This document shows, piece by piece, positions 24,193 to 31,836 of a stretch of 32,322 nucleotides of DNA. Both the position numbers and the translations under genes were made by a program. The stretch is taken from positions 32,533 to 64,854 of the forward strand of contig DPGF01000017.1 of assembly GCA_003522105.1 (NCBI GenBank), written 5' to 3'. Source of the DNA: Oscillibacter sp. GTDB lineage: Bacteria > Bacillota > Clostridia > Oscillospirales > Oscillospiraceae. A model generated the notes under the pieces. It was not told where the DNA came from. It saw only the letters and a program-made list of their open reading frames with translations, and made no database searches. The stretch's first letter is position 1. Every line of letters begins with the position of its first letter.

Positions 24193-25392
24193 TCAGCCGA
24201 CAAGCATCTCGGTATCCATGGCGATCATCAGTTCCTCATTCGTGGGAATGAGAAGGACGGTGACCTTGGAATCGGGCGCGGAGATGACGCGCTCTTCGCC
24301 GCGGACCTTGTTGGCGTCCTCGTCCATCTTAACACCCATGAACTCGAGGCCGGAGGCGATGGCCATGCGCTGAGAAGCGCTGTTCTCGCCGACACCTGCG
24401 GTGAAGATGATGGCGTCCACGCCGCCCATCGCGGCGGCATACGCACCGATGAGCTTCTTCACGCCGTAGTTGAACATATCGACAGCAAGGCCGGCGCGCT
24501 CATTGCCCTGCTCGAAGGCCTCTTCGAGATCGCGGAAGTCGGAGCTGACGCCGCTGACGCCCATGACGCCGGACTTCTTGTTGAGAATGTTGAGCATCTC
24601 GGTGATGTCCATGCCGTACTTGTTCATCAGGTACTCGAGGATACCGGCGTCAATGTCGCCGGAGCGGGTACCCATGGGAAGACCGGCGAGCGGGGTGAAG
24701 CCCATGGAGGTGTCGACGCTCTTGCCGCCGTCGATCGCGGTGACGGAGGAGCCGTTGCCGAGGTGGCAGGAGATCAGCTTGAGCTGCTCGATGGGCTTGC
24801 CGAGCATATCGGCCGCGCGCTGGGAAACATACTTGTGAGAGGTGCCGTGGAAGCCGTAGCGGCGAACCTTGTCTTTCTCATAGTACTCGTAGGGAATGGC
24901 ATAGGTATAGGCCACGGGGGGCATGGTCTGGTGGAAGGCGGTGTCGAACACGGCGACCATGGGAACGCCGGGCATCAGCTCCTGGCAGGCCTTGATGCCG
25001 ATGATGTTGGCGGGGTTGTGGAGCGGGGCGAGGGGGTTGCACTCCTCAATGGCGTGCATGACCTCATCGGTGATGACGACGGACTTGGCGAACTTTTCGC
25101 CGCCGTGAACAACGCGGTGGCCGACCGCGTCGATCTCCTTCATGGAGGAGATCACGCCGTTCTTCTCATCGACAAGCGCGTTCAGCACAGCCTGAATGGC
25201 CTCGCTGTGAGTGGGCATGGAGACGGAAGCGGCCTTGACAGCTTCCTTGCCGGGCAGCTGGGGCTTGTAGGTGAACAGACCGTCGATGCCGATACGCTCG
25301 CACAGACCCTTGGCAAGCAGCTCGCCCGAAGTGGGGTTGAGCAGCTGATACTTCAGGGAAGAAGAACCTGCGTTGATGACCAGAACATTCAT
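24193..25392 (-). CDS. ackA: acetate kinase
   Basis: Interconverts acetyl phosphate plus ADP with acetate plus ATP, the ATP-yielding last step of acetate fermentation. The 399 residues are full length. The N-terminal phosphate-binding block VLVINAGSSSLKYQL starts at residue 3. VGHRVVHGGEKF, FDTAFHQTMP, YGFHGTSHKYVS, and SCHLGNGSSV with DTSMGFTPLAGLPMGTRSGD follow, covering the catalytic Asp, Arg and His regions. The ATG at 25392 has AAAGGAG upstream; a 20-residue extension was rejected. No phosphotransacetylase gene is adjacent. The gene is divergent from tmcAL, whose product consumes acetate, across a region with overlapping promoters. Confidence 0.97.
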   Translation of the reverse strand: MNVLVINAGSSSLKYQLLNPTSGELLAKGLCERIGIDGLFTYKPQLPGKEAVKAASVSMPTHSEAIQAVLNALVDEKNGVISSMKEIDAVGHRVVHGGEKFAKSVVITDEVMHAIEECNPLAPLHNPANIIGIKACQELMPGVPMVAVFDTAFHQTMPPVAYTYAIPYEYYEKDKVRRYGFHGTSHKYVSQRAADMLGKPIEQLKLISCHLGNGSSVTAIDGGKSVDTSMGFTPLAGLPMGTRSGDIDAGILEYLMNKYGMDITEMLNILNKKSGVMGVSGVSSDFRDLEEAFEQGNERAGLAVDMFNYGVKKLIGAYAAAMGGVDAIIFTAGVGENSASQRMAIASGLEFMGVKMDEDANKVRGEERVISAPDSKVTVLLIPTNEELMIAMDTEMLVG

Positions 25393-25443
25393 AAGTATAC
25401 TCCTTTTTCCGAGGGCGGCTTGCATTGCGCCCAGATTTCCGAT

Positions 25444-25472
25444 AGAATACATACAATAGATTGAATGTACAA
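25444..25472 (-). promoter_or_regulatory. promoter of ackA
   Basis: On the minus strand TTGTAC (25467-25472) and TATTCT (25444-25449) are 17 bases apart. The predicted start is about 45 bases upstream of the ATG. Confidence 0.65.
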
Positions 25473-25478
25473 TTCAAT
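25460..25478. promoter_or_regulatory. perfect palindrome over the divergent ackA/tmcAL -35 boxes
   Basis: ATTGAAT (25460-25466) and ATTCAAT (25472-25478) are exact inverted repeats separated by GTACA. The dyad covers the predicted -35 of ackA on the minus strand and that of tmcAL on the plus strand. A dimeric repressor bound here could control both genes; the protein is not known. Confidence 0.5.
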
Positions 25479-25490
25479 ACAACTTATATT
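25461..25490 (+). promoter_or_regulatory. candidate promoter of tmcAL
   Basis: TTGAAT (25461-25466) and TATATT (25485-25490) with an 18-base spacer. The start would be near 25497, leaving a leader of about 70 bases before the ATG at 25566. Confidence 0.45.
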
Positions 25491-25565
25491 ATAACAACTT
25501 TTTTGGCAAAGACAAGTAAATTTAACAAAACGTTACTCTTTTGTAACCGCTTTGAGAGGACTTTC

Positions 25566-26765
25566 ATGAGAGTATTTGGTATAATATGCGAATATAATCC
25601 CTTCCACTGCGGCCACAAGTGGCAGCTCGACGAGCTGCGGCGCAGGAATGGGACGGAGGAATGCGGCATTGTGTGCGCGATGAGCGGCGAGTTTGTCCAG
25701 CGGGGCGATTTTGCCATCGAACGCGCGCATGCGCGCGCCGAGGCCGCTGTGCGCGGCGGGGCGGATCTCGTGCTTGAATTGCCGCTGCCGTGGTCGATCG
25801 CCTCGGCGGAAGGCTTTGCCCGCGGCGGCGTCGGCGTTCTGAGCGCGACGGGTATCGTTGATACGCTGGCATTCGGCAGCGAGTGCGGCGAAACGGAGAA
25901 GCTGCGCCGCGCAGCGGAAGCGCTGCTGCGGAAAGACTTTTCCGAGCGGCTGCGCGATGAGCTTTCAAAAGGGCTGTCATTTGCCGCGGCACGGGAAAGT
26001 GCCGCGCGGGCGCTGATCGGCGAAGATGCTGGTGTGCTTGCCGAGCCAAACGATATTCTGGGCGTGGAGTACTGCAAGGTACTGCTGCAAAGCGACAGTT
26101 CGATCACGCCGCTTGCGATGGAGCGCAGAGCCGTGGGTCACAACGAGGGCGCGGCAGGGGGCTTCGCCTCGGCGAGCTATATCCGCGCGCTGCTTGCTGG
26201 CGGCGAGGACGCATCTGCCTTTTTAACGGCGGAAAGCGCTGCGATCTACGCCCGCGAATGCGCGGCGGGACGCGCGCCGGTGACGATGAAGGGAGCGGAG
26301 CGGGCGATGCTTTCGCGCCTGCGTATGCTGGAGGAAGCGGACTTTGCCCGCTACGACAGCGGTGGAGAGGGACTCTACCGCCGCTTTTATGCCGCGGTAC
26401 GAACGGCCGCCTCTGTTGACGAGCTGCTCGGCACGGTGAAAACGAAGCGCTATGCCTATGCGCGGCTGCGGCGGATGCTGCTTGCGGCGTATCTTGACAT
26501 AGCGGCGGCAGAATTGCCGCAGGAGATCCCGTATCTGCGCGTTTTGGCGTGCAATGAGCGAGGAAGAATGCTGCTCAGAGCGATCAAAAATGAGGGGAGC
26601 GCGCCGGTGCTGACCAAAAGCGCCGATGTGCGCTCGCTGAGTGAGGAGGCACAGAGGCTCTTTGCGCTCTCTGCGCGGGCATGCGATCAATATGTGCTTG
26701 CTTACCCTGAGCTGCGCGCTGCCAAAGGCGGCGGCGCGTGGACGCAGGGGCCTGTGATCGTTTGA
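25566..26765 (+). CDS. tmcAL: tRNA(Met) cytidine acetate ligase
   Basis: Activates acetate with ATP to acetyl-AMP and acetylates cytidine 34 of elongator tRNA-Met, which helps accurate reading of AUG. The 399-residue protein has the nucleotidyltransferase start FGIICEYNPFHCGHKWQL, with the HxGH motif at residues 14-17. IVCAMSGEFVQRGDFAI, ADLVLELPLPWSIASAEGFA, LAFGSECG and the downstream ILGVEYCK and ASYIRALL blocks follow, all typical of TmcAL (formerly YlbM). The ATG at 25566 follows GAGAGGA and begins the family motif; the longer open frame from 25461 would cross the promoter. The gene is divergent from acetate kinase, so two acetate-handling enzymes share an upstream region. Confidence in family is high. 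Confidence 0.92.
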   Translation: MRVFGIICEYNPFHCGHKWQLDELRRRNGTEECGIVCAMSGEFVQRGDFAIERAHARAEAAVRGGADLVLELPLPWSIASAEGFARGGVGVLSATGIVDTLAFGSECGETEKLRRAAEALLRKDFSERLRDELSKGLSFAAARESAARALIGEDAGVLAEPNDILGVEYCKVLLQSDSSITPLAMERRAVGHNEGAAGGFASASYIRALLAGGEDASAFLTAESAAIYARECAAGRAPVTMKGAERAMLSRLRMLEEADFARYDSGGEGLYRRFYAAVRTAASVDELLGTVKTKRYAYARLRRMLLAAYLDIAAAELPQEIPYLRVLACNERGRMLLRAIKNEGSAPVLTKSADVRSLSEEAQRLFALSARACDQYVLAYPELRAAKGGGAWTQGPVIV

Positions 26766-26799
26766 GGAGGATTTCCTCAAACCCTGAAAGGAGACTACG

Positions 26800-28167
26800 A
26801 TGAAAAAATGGATGATGCTGCTTTGCTGCGTACTGGCACTGAATCTTGCCGCATGCGGCGCAAAGGAGGAGGGCGCGGCGGACAAGGTCGGCGCGCAGGG
26901 CGCGCTGCATTTTGAAGTTGCAACGCAGGTCTATGAAAACGAATACAAGGCCGACGACGGTACGGTGCTGATGGCGGAGCGCTACGAGCTGCCGATGCTT
27001 GAGCTGCGCACGGAAAGCGGCGAGATTTACACGCCTGCGGAGAATGTGACGGCCAACGGCGGCGCGGTCGATACGTCGCAGCTCACGGCGCAGAATGCCT
27101 TCAATACGGAGATGAACAACGTGCTCGCAGGGCTTCAGTCCGATGCGGCGCAGGTCGCTTCGGAGGCGAAGGAGCTCTATGCCGAGGGTGGTTCGAGCAC
27201 GTTTACAGAGGGAAGCTTTTGGACGAGCGAGCTGACCATGGCGCAGACCTATATGACCGAGGGGAAGCTCCTGAGCATCGCGGCCGAGGGCTACACCTAC
27301 TACGGCGGTGTGCATCCCAACAGCTACAGCCGCGCGTGGAACTTCGACCTGACGACGGGAAAATTCCTGACGGCAGATGATCTGGCGGACGAAAGCAGCC
27401 GCTACGGCGATGCTTCGACCTTCCAGAGGGCCATCTATTGGCAGATGCTCAATGAGGTCGAAGAAAAGCACATGGCTGATGTATACTTTTCCGATTACGA
27501 TTCCTATTTGCATGATTTTCCGACATTTGCCACACTGAACTTTACGGAAGACGGCCTGACGGTGACGTTCGACCAATATATTATTGCACCTTACGCGGTG
27601 GGACCGCAGGAGTTCCAGATCCCGTATGACAGCTTTTTCTATACGCTCAGCCGCCACATGCAGTCGCTGCTCGATATGCCGAAAGAAACGGTCGTGCTTG
27701 CAGATTATCGTGTGACCGAGGATCTCTGGGCGTGGTTCCACATGACAACGCCGCCCATGGACAACAGCGTGCCGATGGTCGAAGATAACGACGGGAGAGA
27801 TTACTGCCGCTTCGGCCTTATGAACATCAACACGATGGAACAGCTGCGCACACTGCTCAGAGCGCATGTGACGGAAGAACTGATGAACGAATGGTTTGCG
27901 TATTCGCCGGATCGCTTCAAGGAGATCGACGGCAAGCTTTATGTGCTTTCCGCTGACCGCGGCAGCGACACCAGTATCGGCGGCGAAAGTCTCCGGGTCG
28001 AGTGGAGCGGCGATACGGCAGGCAAGGTTATTCAGACGATCGACCGCCAGGACTGGAACGATGAAAAGAACACATTTGTGCTCACCGGCGAGCAGGACGT
28101 TTACGAATATCCCTTCACCCTCACGGACGGCCACGCGGTGTTCTCCGCATTCCCGTGCCCGTACTGA
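26800..28167 (+). CDS. lipoprotein with DUF3298/RsiV-like and IseA-like regions
   Basis: A 455-residue surface lipoprotein. The signal is MKKWMMLLCCVLALNLAAC with lipidated C19. Residues about 35-165 resemble the N-terminal PdaC/RsiV-type domain. Residues about 165-285 match DUF3298, with GYTYYGGVHPNSYSRAWNFD, then LTTGKFLTADDL, FTEDGLTVTFDQY and IAPYAVGPQEFQIPY. Residues about 305-455 form a separate C-terminal region (VTEDLWAWFHM, LRAHVTEELMNEWF, IDGKLYVLSADRGSD) that looks like the DL-endopeptidase inhibitor IseA family. DUF3298 in RsiV binds lysozyme and IseA inhibits cell-wall hydrolases, so a role in sensing or inhibiting wall-degrading enzymes is plausible but inferred. No sigma factor is adjacent. 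It lies 34 bases after tmcAL with GAAAGGAG in front. Confidence 0.8.
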   Translation: MKKWMMLLCCVLALNLAACGAKEEGAADKVGAQGALHFEVATQVYENEYKADDGTVLMAERYELPMLELRTESGEIYTPAENVTANGGAVDTSQLTAQNAFNTEMNNVLAGLQSDAAQVASEAKELYAEGGSSTFTEGSFWTSELTMAQTYMTEGKLLSIAAEGYTYYGGVHPNSYSRAWNFDLTTGKFLTADDLADESSRYGDASTFQRAIYWQMLNEVEEKHMADVYFSDYDSYLHDFPTFATLNFTEDGLTVTFDQYIIAPYAVGPQEFQIPYDSFFYTLSRHMQSLLDMPKETVVLADYRVTEDLWAWFHMTTPPMDNSVPMVEDNDGRDYCRFGLMNINTMEQLRTLLRAHVTEELMNEWFAYSPDRFKEIDGKLYVLSADRGSDTSIGGESLRVEWSGDTAGKVIQTIDRQDWNDEKNTFVLTGEQDVYEYPFTLTDGHAVFSAFPCPY

Positions 28168-28178
28168 AAAAGAAACAG

Positions 28179-28211
28179 AAAAAGGCTGACCTGTACGGGT
28201 CAGCCTTTTTT
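28179..28211. terminator. intrinsic terminator after the lipoprotein gene
   Basis: GGCTGACC (28184-28191) pairs with GGTCAGCC (28198-28205) around a six-base loop. T residues follow and A residues precede, so it probably works for the convergent minus-strand gene too. Confidence 0.9.
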
Positions 28212-28226
28212 ATGCGGATATGTAGT

Positions 28227-28907
28227 TTAGCGGTAGCGCTCGCGATGCGCGGTCATGATGTCGGCGAGCAGCACGCCGTTGTCGGGCGGGGTGTAGGTGA
28301 TGGCGTTTGCACCTGCGGCAATGGTCTTGCGAATGGTCTCATCTCTCGGGCCGCCGGTGGCGATGATGGGGATCTCGGGGTGACGCGCGCGGAGCGCAGC
28401 GACAAGCTGCGGTGTTTCCGCGGCGGCGGAGACGTTCAGAATGTCGGCGCCTGCGGCGATACGTGCCTCAGTATCCTGCGTGGCGGAAACAATGGTCGCA
28501 ACAACGGGAATGTCGATATGCGTGCGGATATCGCGCATGATGTCGGCCGAAACGGGAGCGTTGAGCACAACGCCGTAAGCACCGCAGTGCTCAGCCTCCA
28601 TCGCCTGCGCGACGGAACGCGCACCGGAGGTGAAGCCGCCGCCAACGCCGCAGAACACCGGCATATCCGCCACGCTGATGATGGCGCGCGCAATACGCGG
28701 CTGGGGCGTAAAGGGGTAAACGGCGATCACCGCGTCGGCATTGCAGCTTGCGATGGTGGCAACGTCGGTGGAAAAAACAAAGGACTTGATCGTTCGGCCG
28801 AAGATGCGGATGCCGCTGCACTCCTCGATGCATTCGGGCACCATCAGCATGTGGTTGCGGAGTTTACCGCTGTAACTTGGCGTGGGCGTGGGGGTAAAAT
28901 CGCTCAT
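28227..28907 (-). CDS. TIM-barrel protein of unknown substrate
   Basis: A 226-residue single-domain protein with repeated strand-helix units: IKSFVFSTDVATIAS, DAVIAVYPFTPQPRIA, MPVFCGVGGGFTSG, YGVVLNAPV, IPVVATIVSA, DILNVSAA, and a phosphate-binding end IPIIATGGPRDETIRKTIAA then GANAITYTPP. The GGP turn near residue 197 resembles the phosphate site of the NanE/ThiE/PRAI-like barrels, but no family-specific catalytic set was recognised, so no reaction is named. The ribosome binding site GGAAGG lies close to the ATG at 28907. The next minus-strand gene upstream is an HD hydrolase 57 bases away; the two may be co-transcribed. Confidence 0.7.
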   Translation of the reverse strand: MSDFTPTPTPSYSGKLRNHMLMVPECIEECSGIRIFGRTIKSFVFSTDVATIASCNADAVIAVYPFTPQPRIARAIISVADMPVFCGVGGGFTSGARSVAQAMEAEHCGAYGVVLNAPVSADIMRDIRTHIDIPVVATIVSATQDTEARIAAGADILNVSAAAETPQLVAALRARHPEIPIIATGGPRDETIRKTIAAGANAITYTPPDNGVLLADIMTAHRERYR

Positions 28908-28964
28908 AGAAGCACCTTCCTTTCCGCAGGTAACCGATGACCGGTAAAAAATGATGTGGAGGGA

Positions 28965-29528
28965 TCAGTCGACATGACTGCTTGCGCGCATGGCAAGGAT
29001 CGTCCGCTCGATGAGCGTATCGAGATCCCAGCCGAGCATTGCAGCGCCGCGCTCGATGACCTCGCGCGAGCAGCCGGCGGCAAACTTCTTGTCTTTGTAT
29101 TTTTTCTTGACGGATTTGACCTCAAGATCGCTGACGCTTTTGCTCGGACGCATGAGCGCAGCCGCGCCGATGAGCCCTGTGAGCTCGTCGGTGGCGAAGA
29201 GCACTTTTTCCATTTCGTGCTGCGGCTCGGGCAGCCCGTCGAAGTGCAGGCCGTAGCCGTGGCTCGCGGTGGCGCGGATCAAGCGCTCGTCAAGACCGTG
29301 CTCGCGCATGATCTGCTGCGACTTGATGCAGTGCTCGTCTGGGTAAAGTTCAAAGTCGAGATCGTGCAAAAGCCCGACGATCTCCCAGAAATCCGCTTCC
29401 TCGCCGTAGCCGAGCTGTTCTGCGTACCAACGCATGACATCGGCAACGATGCATGCGTGCTTTAAGTGAAATTCGCCCTTGTTGTACTGCGTGAGCAAAT
29501 CCCACGCCTGCTGCCTGGTATACGCCAT
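28965..29528 (-). CDS. HD-domain metal-dependent phosphohydrolase
   Basis: A 187-residue HD-family protein. The HD pair is H55-D56 in GLLHDLDFE, preceded by a likely metal-ligand histidine in FHLKHACIVADVM (H21 or H24) and followed by ASHGYGLHF near residue 88. The first 110 residues form the HD core; the rest holds a lysine-rich stretch KSVKKKYKDKKFAAG and a helical tail. Similar proteins are common single-gene hydrolases of unknown nucleotide or phosphate substrates. The ATG follows GGGAGG. It lies 18 bases after the rhomboid-type gene on the same strand, so co-transcription is likely. Confidence 0.85.
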   Translation of the reverse strand: MAYTRQQAWDLLTQYNKGEFHLKHACIVADVMRWYAEQLGYGEEADFWEIVGLLHDLDFELYPDEHCIKSQQIMREHGLDERLIRATASHGYGLHFDGLPEPQHEMEKVLFATDELTGLIGAAALMRPSKSVSDLEVKSVKKKYKDKKFAAGCSREVIERGAAMLGWDLDTLIERTILAMRASSHVD

Positions 29529-29546
29529 AAAAATGCCTCCCTTTGC

Positions 29547-30425
29547 TTATGGCTGCTCGTCCGTAAAGTGAACGTGATTGAAAATGTGGTCGGAGCAGAA
29601 GCAATGGTAGCCTGCGCACTTGCTGCAATAGCGGAACTGAAGTTCGGGATTCGTCACATCGGTGCGGCCGCATACGGCACATTTATGGCGAAAGCCCTGC
29701 GTCTGCTGCTGATACTGCTCCTGACGCTGCTGATTGCGCACGGTGTTGTGGAAGTGCGAGGCCTGCTTGCTCTGGTGGCGCTCAAGCTGGAAAAAGCGCG
29801 TAAGCTCAGGCCAGAAGAAGATGACGAAGTTGAGAAGCGCCACGACCGGCAGAATGGCATAATAGCCGACGCCTGCGGAAATGTAGCGGAAAATGTCGAA
29901 GAAGAAGTAGAATATATCGAGATAGGCGAGCCACTTCATGCGAATAGGAATGATGAACATGAAGAGTACCTGTGTATCAGGATAGAGCAGGGCAAAGGCC
30001 ATGAACATGGCAAAGTTGACATAATTCGCACCGTAGACAGGAATGCTGTACCCTGTGATGAGGCTGACGATGCTTGCGCCGATGACGGTGAGCAGCATGC
30101 CACTGAGGTAATAGGTGGTGAACTTGGCCGTACCCCACTGCCGCTCAAGCGCCGAGCCGATCCAGTAGTAGAAGTAGCAGGTGATGAGAAGATAGAAGGG
30201 ACTTGTGCTCTCGGGGATCAGAACGAAGGTGATAAGACGCCAGATCTGCCCATGGAGGAGTCCATCAAGCGTAAAGGAGAAGAAACTCAGAAAATTGCCG
30301 GTGGAAAAACCGGACAGCAGTCCGAGCACCACGTTGCCGATGACCACATAAAGCATCAGGTTCGGAATGCCGAAATTCGGGTGCAGGATACAGAAGCGGT
30401 CGATCGCCTGGTTGAGCTTTTTCAA
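29547..30425 (-). CDS. rhomboid-fold membrane protein, catalytically incomplete, with zinc-finger tail
   Basis: A 292-residue protein with six or so membrane helices in rhomboid order. The WR motif of the L1 loop is W62-R63 in QIWRLITFVLIP. In the helix that normally carries GxSG the sequence is YGANYVNFAMFMAF (131-144), so the catalytic serine is absent. The later helix AGVGYYAILPVV lacks the partner histidine, so this is probably a pseudoprotease. After residue 210 comes a glutamine-rich linker (QQRQEQYQQQTQ), then a C-terminal zinc-binding region with CAVC (249, 252), CSKC (267, 270), CFC (275, 277) and nearby histidines (280, 284, 286). The start is probably the TTG at 30425, which has GTGAGG nine bases upstream; a GTG at 30440 is possible. 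The protein could bind or retain membrane partners rather than cut them, which is inference. Confidence 0.8.
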   Translation of the reverse strand: MKKLNQAIDRFCILHPNFGIPNLMLYVVIGNVVLGLLSGFSTGNFLSFFSFTLDGLLHGQIWRLITFVLIPESTSPFYLLITCYFYYWIGSALERQWGTAKFTTYYLSGMLLTVIGASIVSLITGYSIPVYGANYVNFAMFMAFALLYPDTQVLFMFIIPIRMKWLAYLDIFYFFFDIFRYISAGVGYYAILPVVALLNFVIFFWPELTRFFQLERHQSKQASHFHNTVRNQQRQEQYQQQTQGFRHKCAVCGRTDVTNPELQFRYCSKCAGYHCFCSDHIFNHVHFTDEQP

Positions 30426-30541
30426 TGCGGGATACCTCACTTGTCGTAAATAACATTTGCATCTATTATGACACAGCGCCGGGAAAAAGTCATCAATAAA
30501 CTTTGAACAAATGCACATTCCGAAATGGAATAAAGAGCAGA

Positions 30542-30572
30542 AATGCGGAAAGAAACGAATTCTTTCCGCATT
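30542..30572 (-). terminator. hairpin after the SPFH/RHH operon, probable terminator
   Basis: AATGCGGAAAGAA (30542-30554) pairs perfectly with TTCTTTCCGCATT (30560-30572) around a five-base loop. On the minus strand only TTTCT follows, so the T run is imperfect. It sits just downstream of the RHH gene. Confidence 0.65.
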
Positions 30573-30584
30573 CTTAACGCTTGT

Positions 30585-30788
30585 TCACTTGAGATCGAGC
30601 TCGGGCGGCACGTCGATCTCTTCGCCGACGTACTTACCGTTCTTTTTCCTCTGGCGCACGCACTCGGTCAGCAGATATTCGATCTGGCCATTGACGGAAC
30701 GGAAATCGTCCTCCGCCCAGGCGGCGATGGCGGCGTAGAGCTTGGGCGAAAGGCGCAGAGGAACCTGCTTTTTCGCGTTGTCGTTCAT
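30585..30788 (-). CDS. ribbon-helix-helix (Arc-type) DNA-binding protein
   Basis: A 67-residue protein with an Arc/CopG-type fold. The strand KQVPLRLSP is followed by helix LYAAIAAWAEDD and the turn-helix FRSVNGQIEYLLTECVRQR, the usual pattern for DNA-binding RHH dimers. The acidic tail EEIDVPPELDLK is extra. The start lies six bases after the SPFH stop and lacks a strong ribosome binding site, so it is probably translated by coupling with the SPFH gene. RHH proteins often repress their own operon, and a palindrome at the predicted SPFH transcription start is a candidate site. No toxin gene is visible next to it, so an antitoxin role is not supported. Confidence 0.82.
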   Translation of the reverse strand: MNDNAKKQVPLRLSPKLYAAIAAWAEDDFRSVNGQIEYLLTECVRQRKKNGKYVGEEIDVPPELDLK

Positions 30789-30794
30789 GTCGGG

Positions 30795-31808
30795 TTAATA
30801 GAGGCTTCCGGAGTTGATGACGGGCTGCGCGTCGCGGTTGCCGCAGAGCACGACGAGTAGATTCGAGACCATCGCCGCCTTGCGCTCCTCGTCAAGCTCC
30901 ACCGTGCCATTTTTCGCAAGACGCTCAAGCGCCATTTCGACCATGCCGACCGCGCCGTCGACGATCATCTTGCGTGCGTCGATGATGGCGCTGGCCTGCT
31001 GGCGCTGGAGCATGACCGCCGCAATCTCGGGCGCATAGGCGAGATAGGTGATGCGCGCTTCGATGATCTCAAGGCCCGCGTCGGCGACCTTGGACTGGAT
31101 CTCGTCGCGGATGCGCGCGGCAACGACCTCGCTCGACCCACGCAGGCTCCCCTCGTCGGCGTGACCATCGCCGGTGGTGTCGATGCCGGGGGCAACGTCA
31201 TAGGGGTAGATGCGCACGATGTTGCGCAGCGCCGCGTCGCACTGGAGGGAGAGATACTCCTTGTAGTTGTCCACGTTGAAAACGGCCTTGGCCGTGTCGG
31301 TCACGCGCCACATCACGGCGATGCCGATTTCCACGGGGTTACCGAGGCAGTCGTTGATCTTCTGGCGGGCGTTGTTGAGCGTCATGATCTTGAGCGAGAT
31401 CTTCTTGCTGCCGCCCACCTCGACCGCGGCGGACGAGCCCTGCATGGCGACAAGGAGATTGGCTCCCTTGTGGCCGCCGTCCACGTCGCCGGACTGGTTG
31501 AGCTTCGTCTTGGCGGCGGGGTTGAAGGACGTGGAGAAGGGATTGACGCAGTAGAAGCCCTCACCCCTGAGCGTGCCGGTGTACTTGCCGAAGAGCGTGA
31601 GCACGAGCGCCTCCTGCGGCTTTAGGACGCGCAGGCCGCACAGCGGGATCCAGCCGAGCGACAGCGCGATGACGCAAAGGACGACAAGGGGCAGAAAGCC
31701 CGCATTGATGCCGACGATCAGAAAAACGACCGCGGCGATGTAGAGAACAAGATCGAGCAGCAGCACGAGCATGCCGTTTTTGTGACCGGTGATGATCTTT
31801 TCTTCCAT
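30795..31808 (-). CDS. SPFH (band 7) domain membrane protein
   Basis: A 337-residue protein. Residues about 10-55 form two closely spaced membrane helices, followed by an SPFH core: LKPQEALVLTLFGKYTGTL, GEGFYCVNPF, NPVEIGIAVMWRVTDTAKAVF, YKEYLSLQCDAALRNIV and SLRGSSEVVAARIRDEIQSKV. An Ala-rich coiled region to residue 280 and a short helical tail follow. SPFH proteins build ring-like membrane scaffolds, and the partner here is unknown. Two insertions stand out: a glycine-rich loop (about 105-135) and an Asp-rich loop at 210-218, DTTGDGHAD, reminiscent of calcium-binding DxDxDG loops. The ATG at 31808 was chosen because GGAGGTG lies upstream. The gene overlaps the expression unit of the RHH gene that follows six bases later. 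Confidence 0.9.
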   Translation of the reverse strand: MEEKIITGHKNGMLVLLLDLVLYIAAVVFLIVGINAGFLPLVVLCVIALSLGWIPLCGLRVLKPQEALVLTLFGKYTGTLRGEGFYCVNPFSTSFNPAAKTKLNQSGDVDGGHKGANLLVAMQGSSAAVEVGGSKKISLKIMTLNNARQKINDCLGNPVEIGIAVMWRVTDTAKAVFNVDNYKEYLSLQCDAALRNIVRIYPYDVAPGIDTTGDGHADEGSLRGSSEVVAARIRDEIQSKVADAGLEIIEARITYLAYAPEIAAVMLQRQQASAIIDARKMIVDGAVGMVEMALERLAKNGTVELDEERKAAMVSNLLVVLCGNRDAQPVINSGSLY

Positions 31809-31825
31809 AAAAAGCACCTCCAAAC

Positions 31826-31835
31826 TTGATATCAA
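31826..31835 (-). promoter_or_regulatory. palindrome at the SPFH transcription start, candidate operator
   Basis: TTGATATCAA is a perfect 10-base palindrome. It covers the predicted transcription start (near 31830) of the promoter at 31837-31864. A small dimeric regulator such as the RHH protein of the same operon could bind here; this is untested. Confidence 0.45.
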
Positions 31836-31836
31836 A

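Noticed and set aside
26761..26781. Eight-pair hairpin TTTGAGGA/TCCTCAAA at the tmcAL stop
   Set aside because: No T run follows and it overlaps the stop codon; too short a case to call a terminator, and the next gene starts close behind. It may only be chance.
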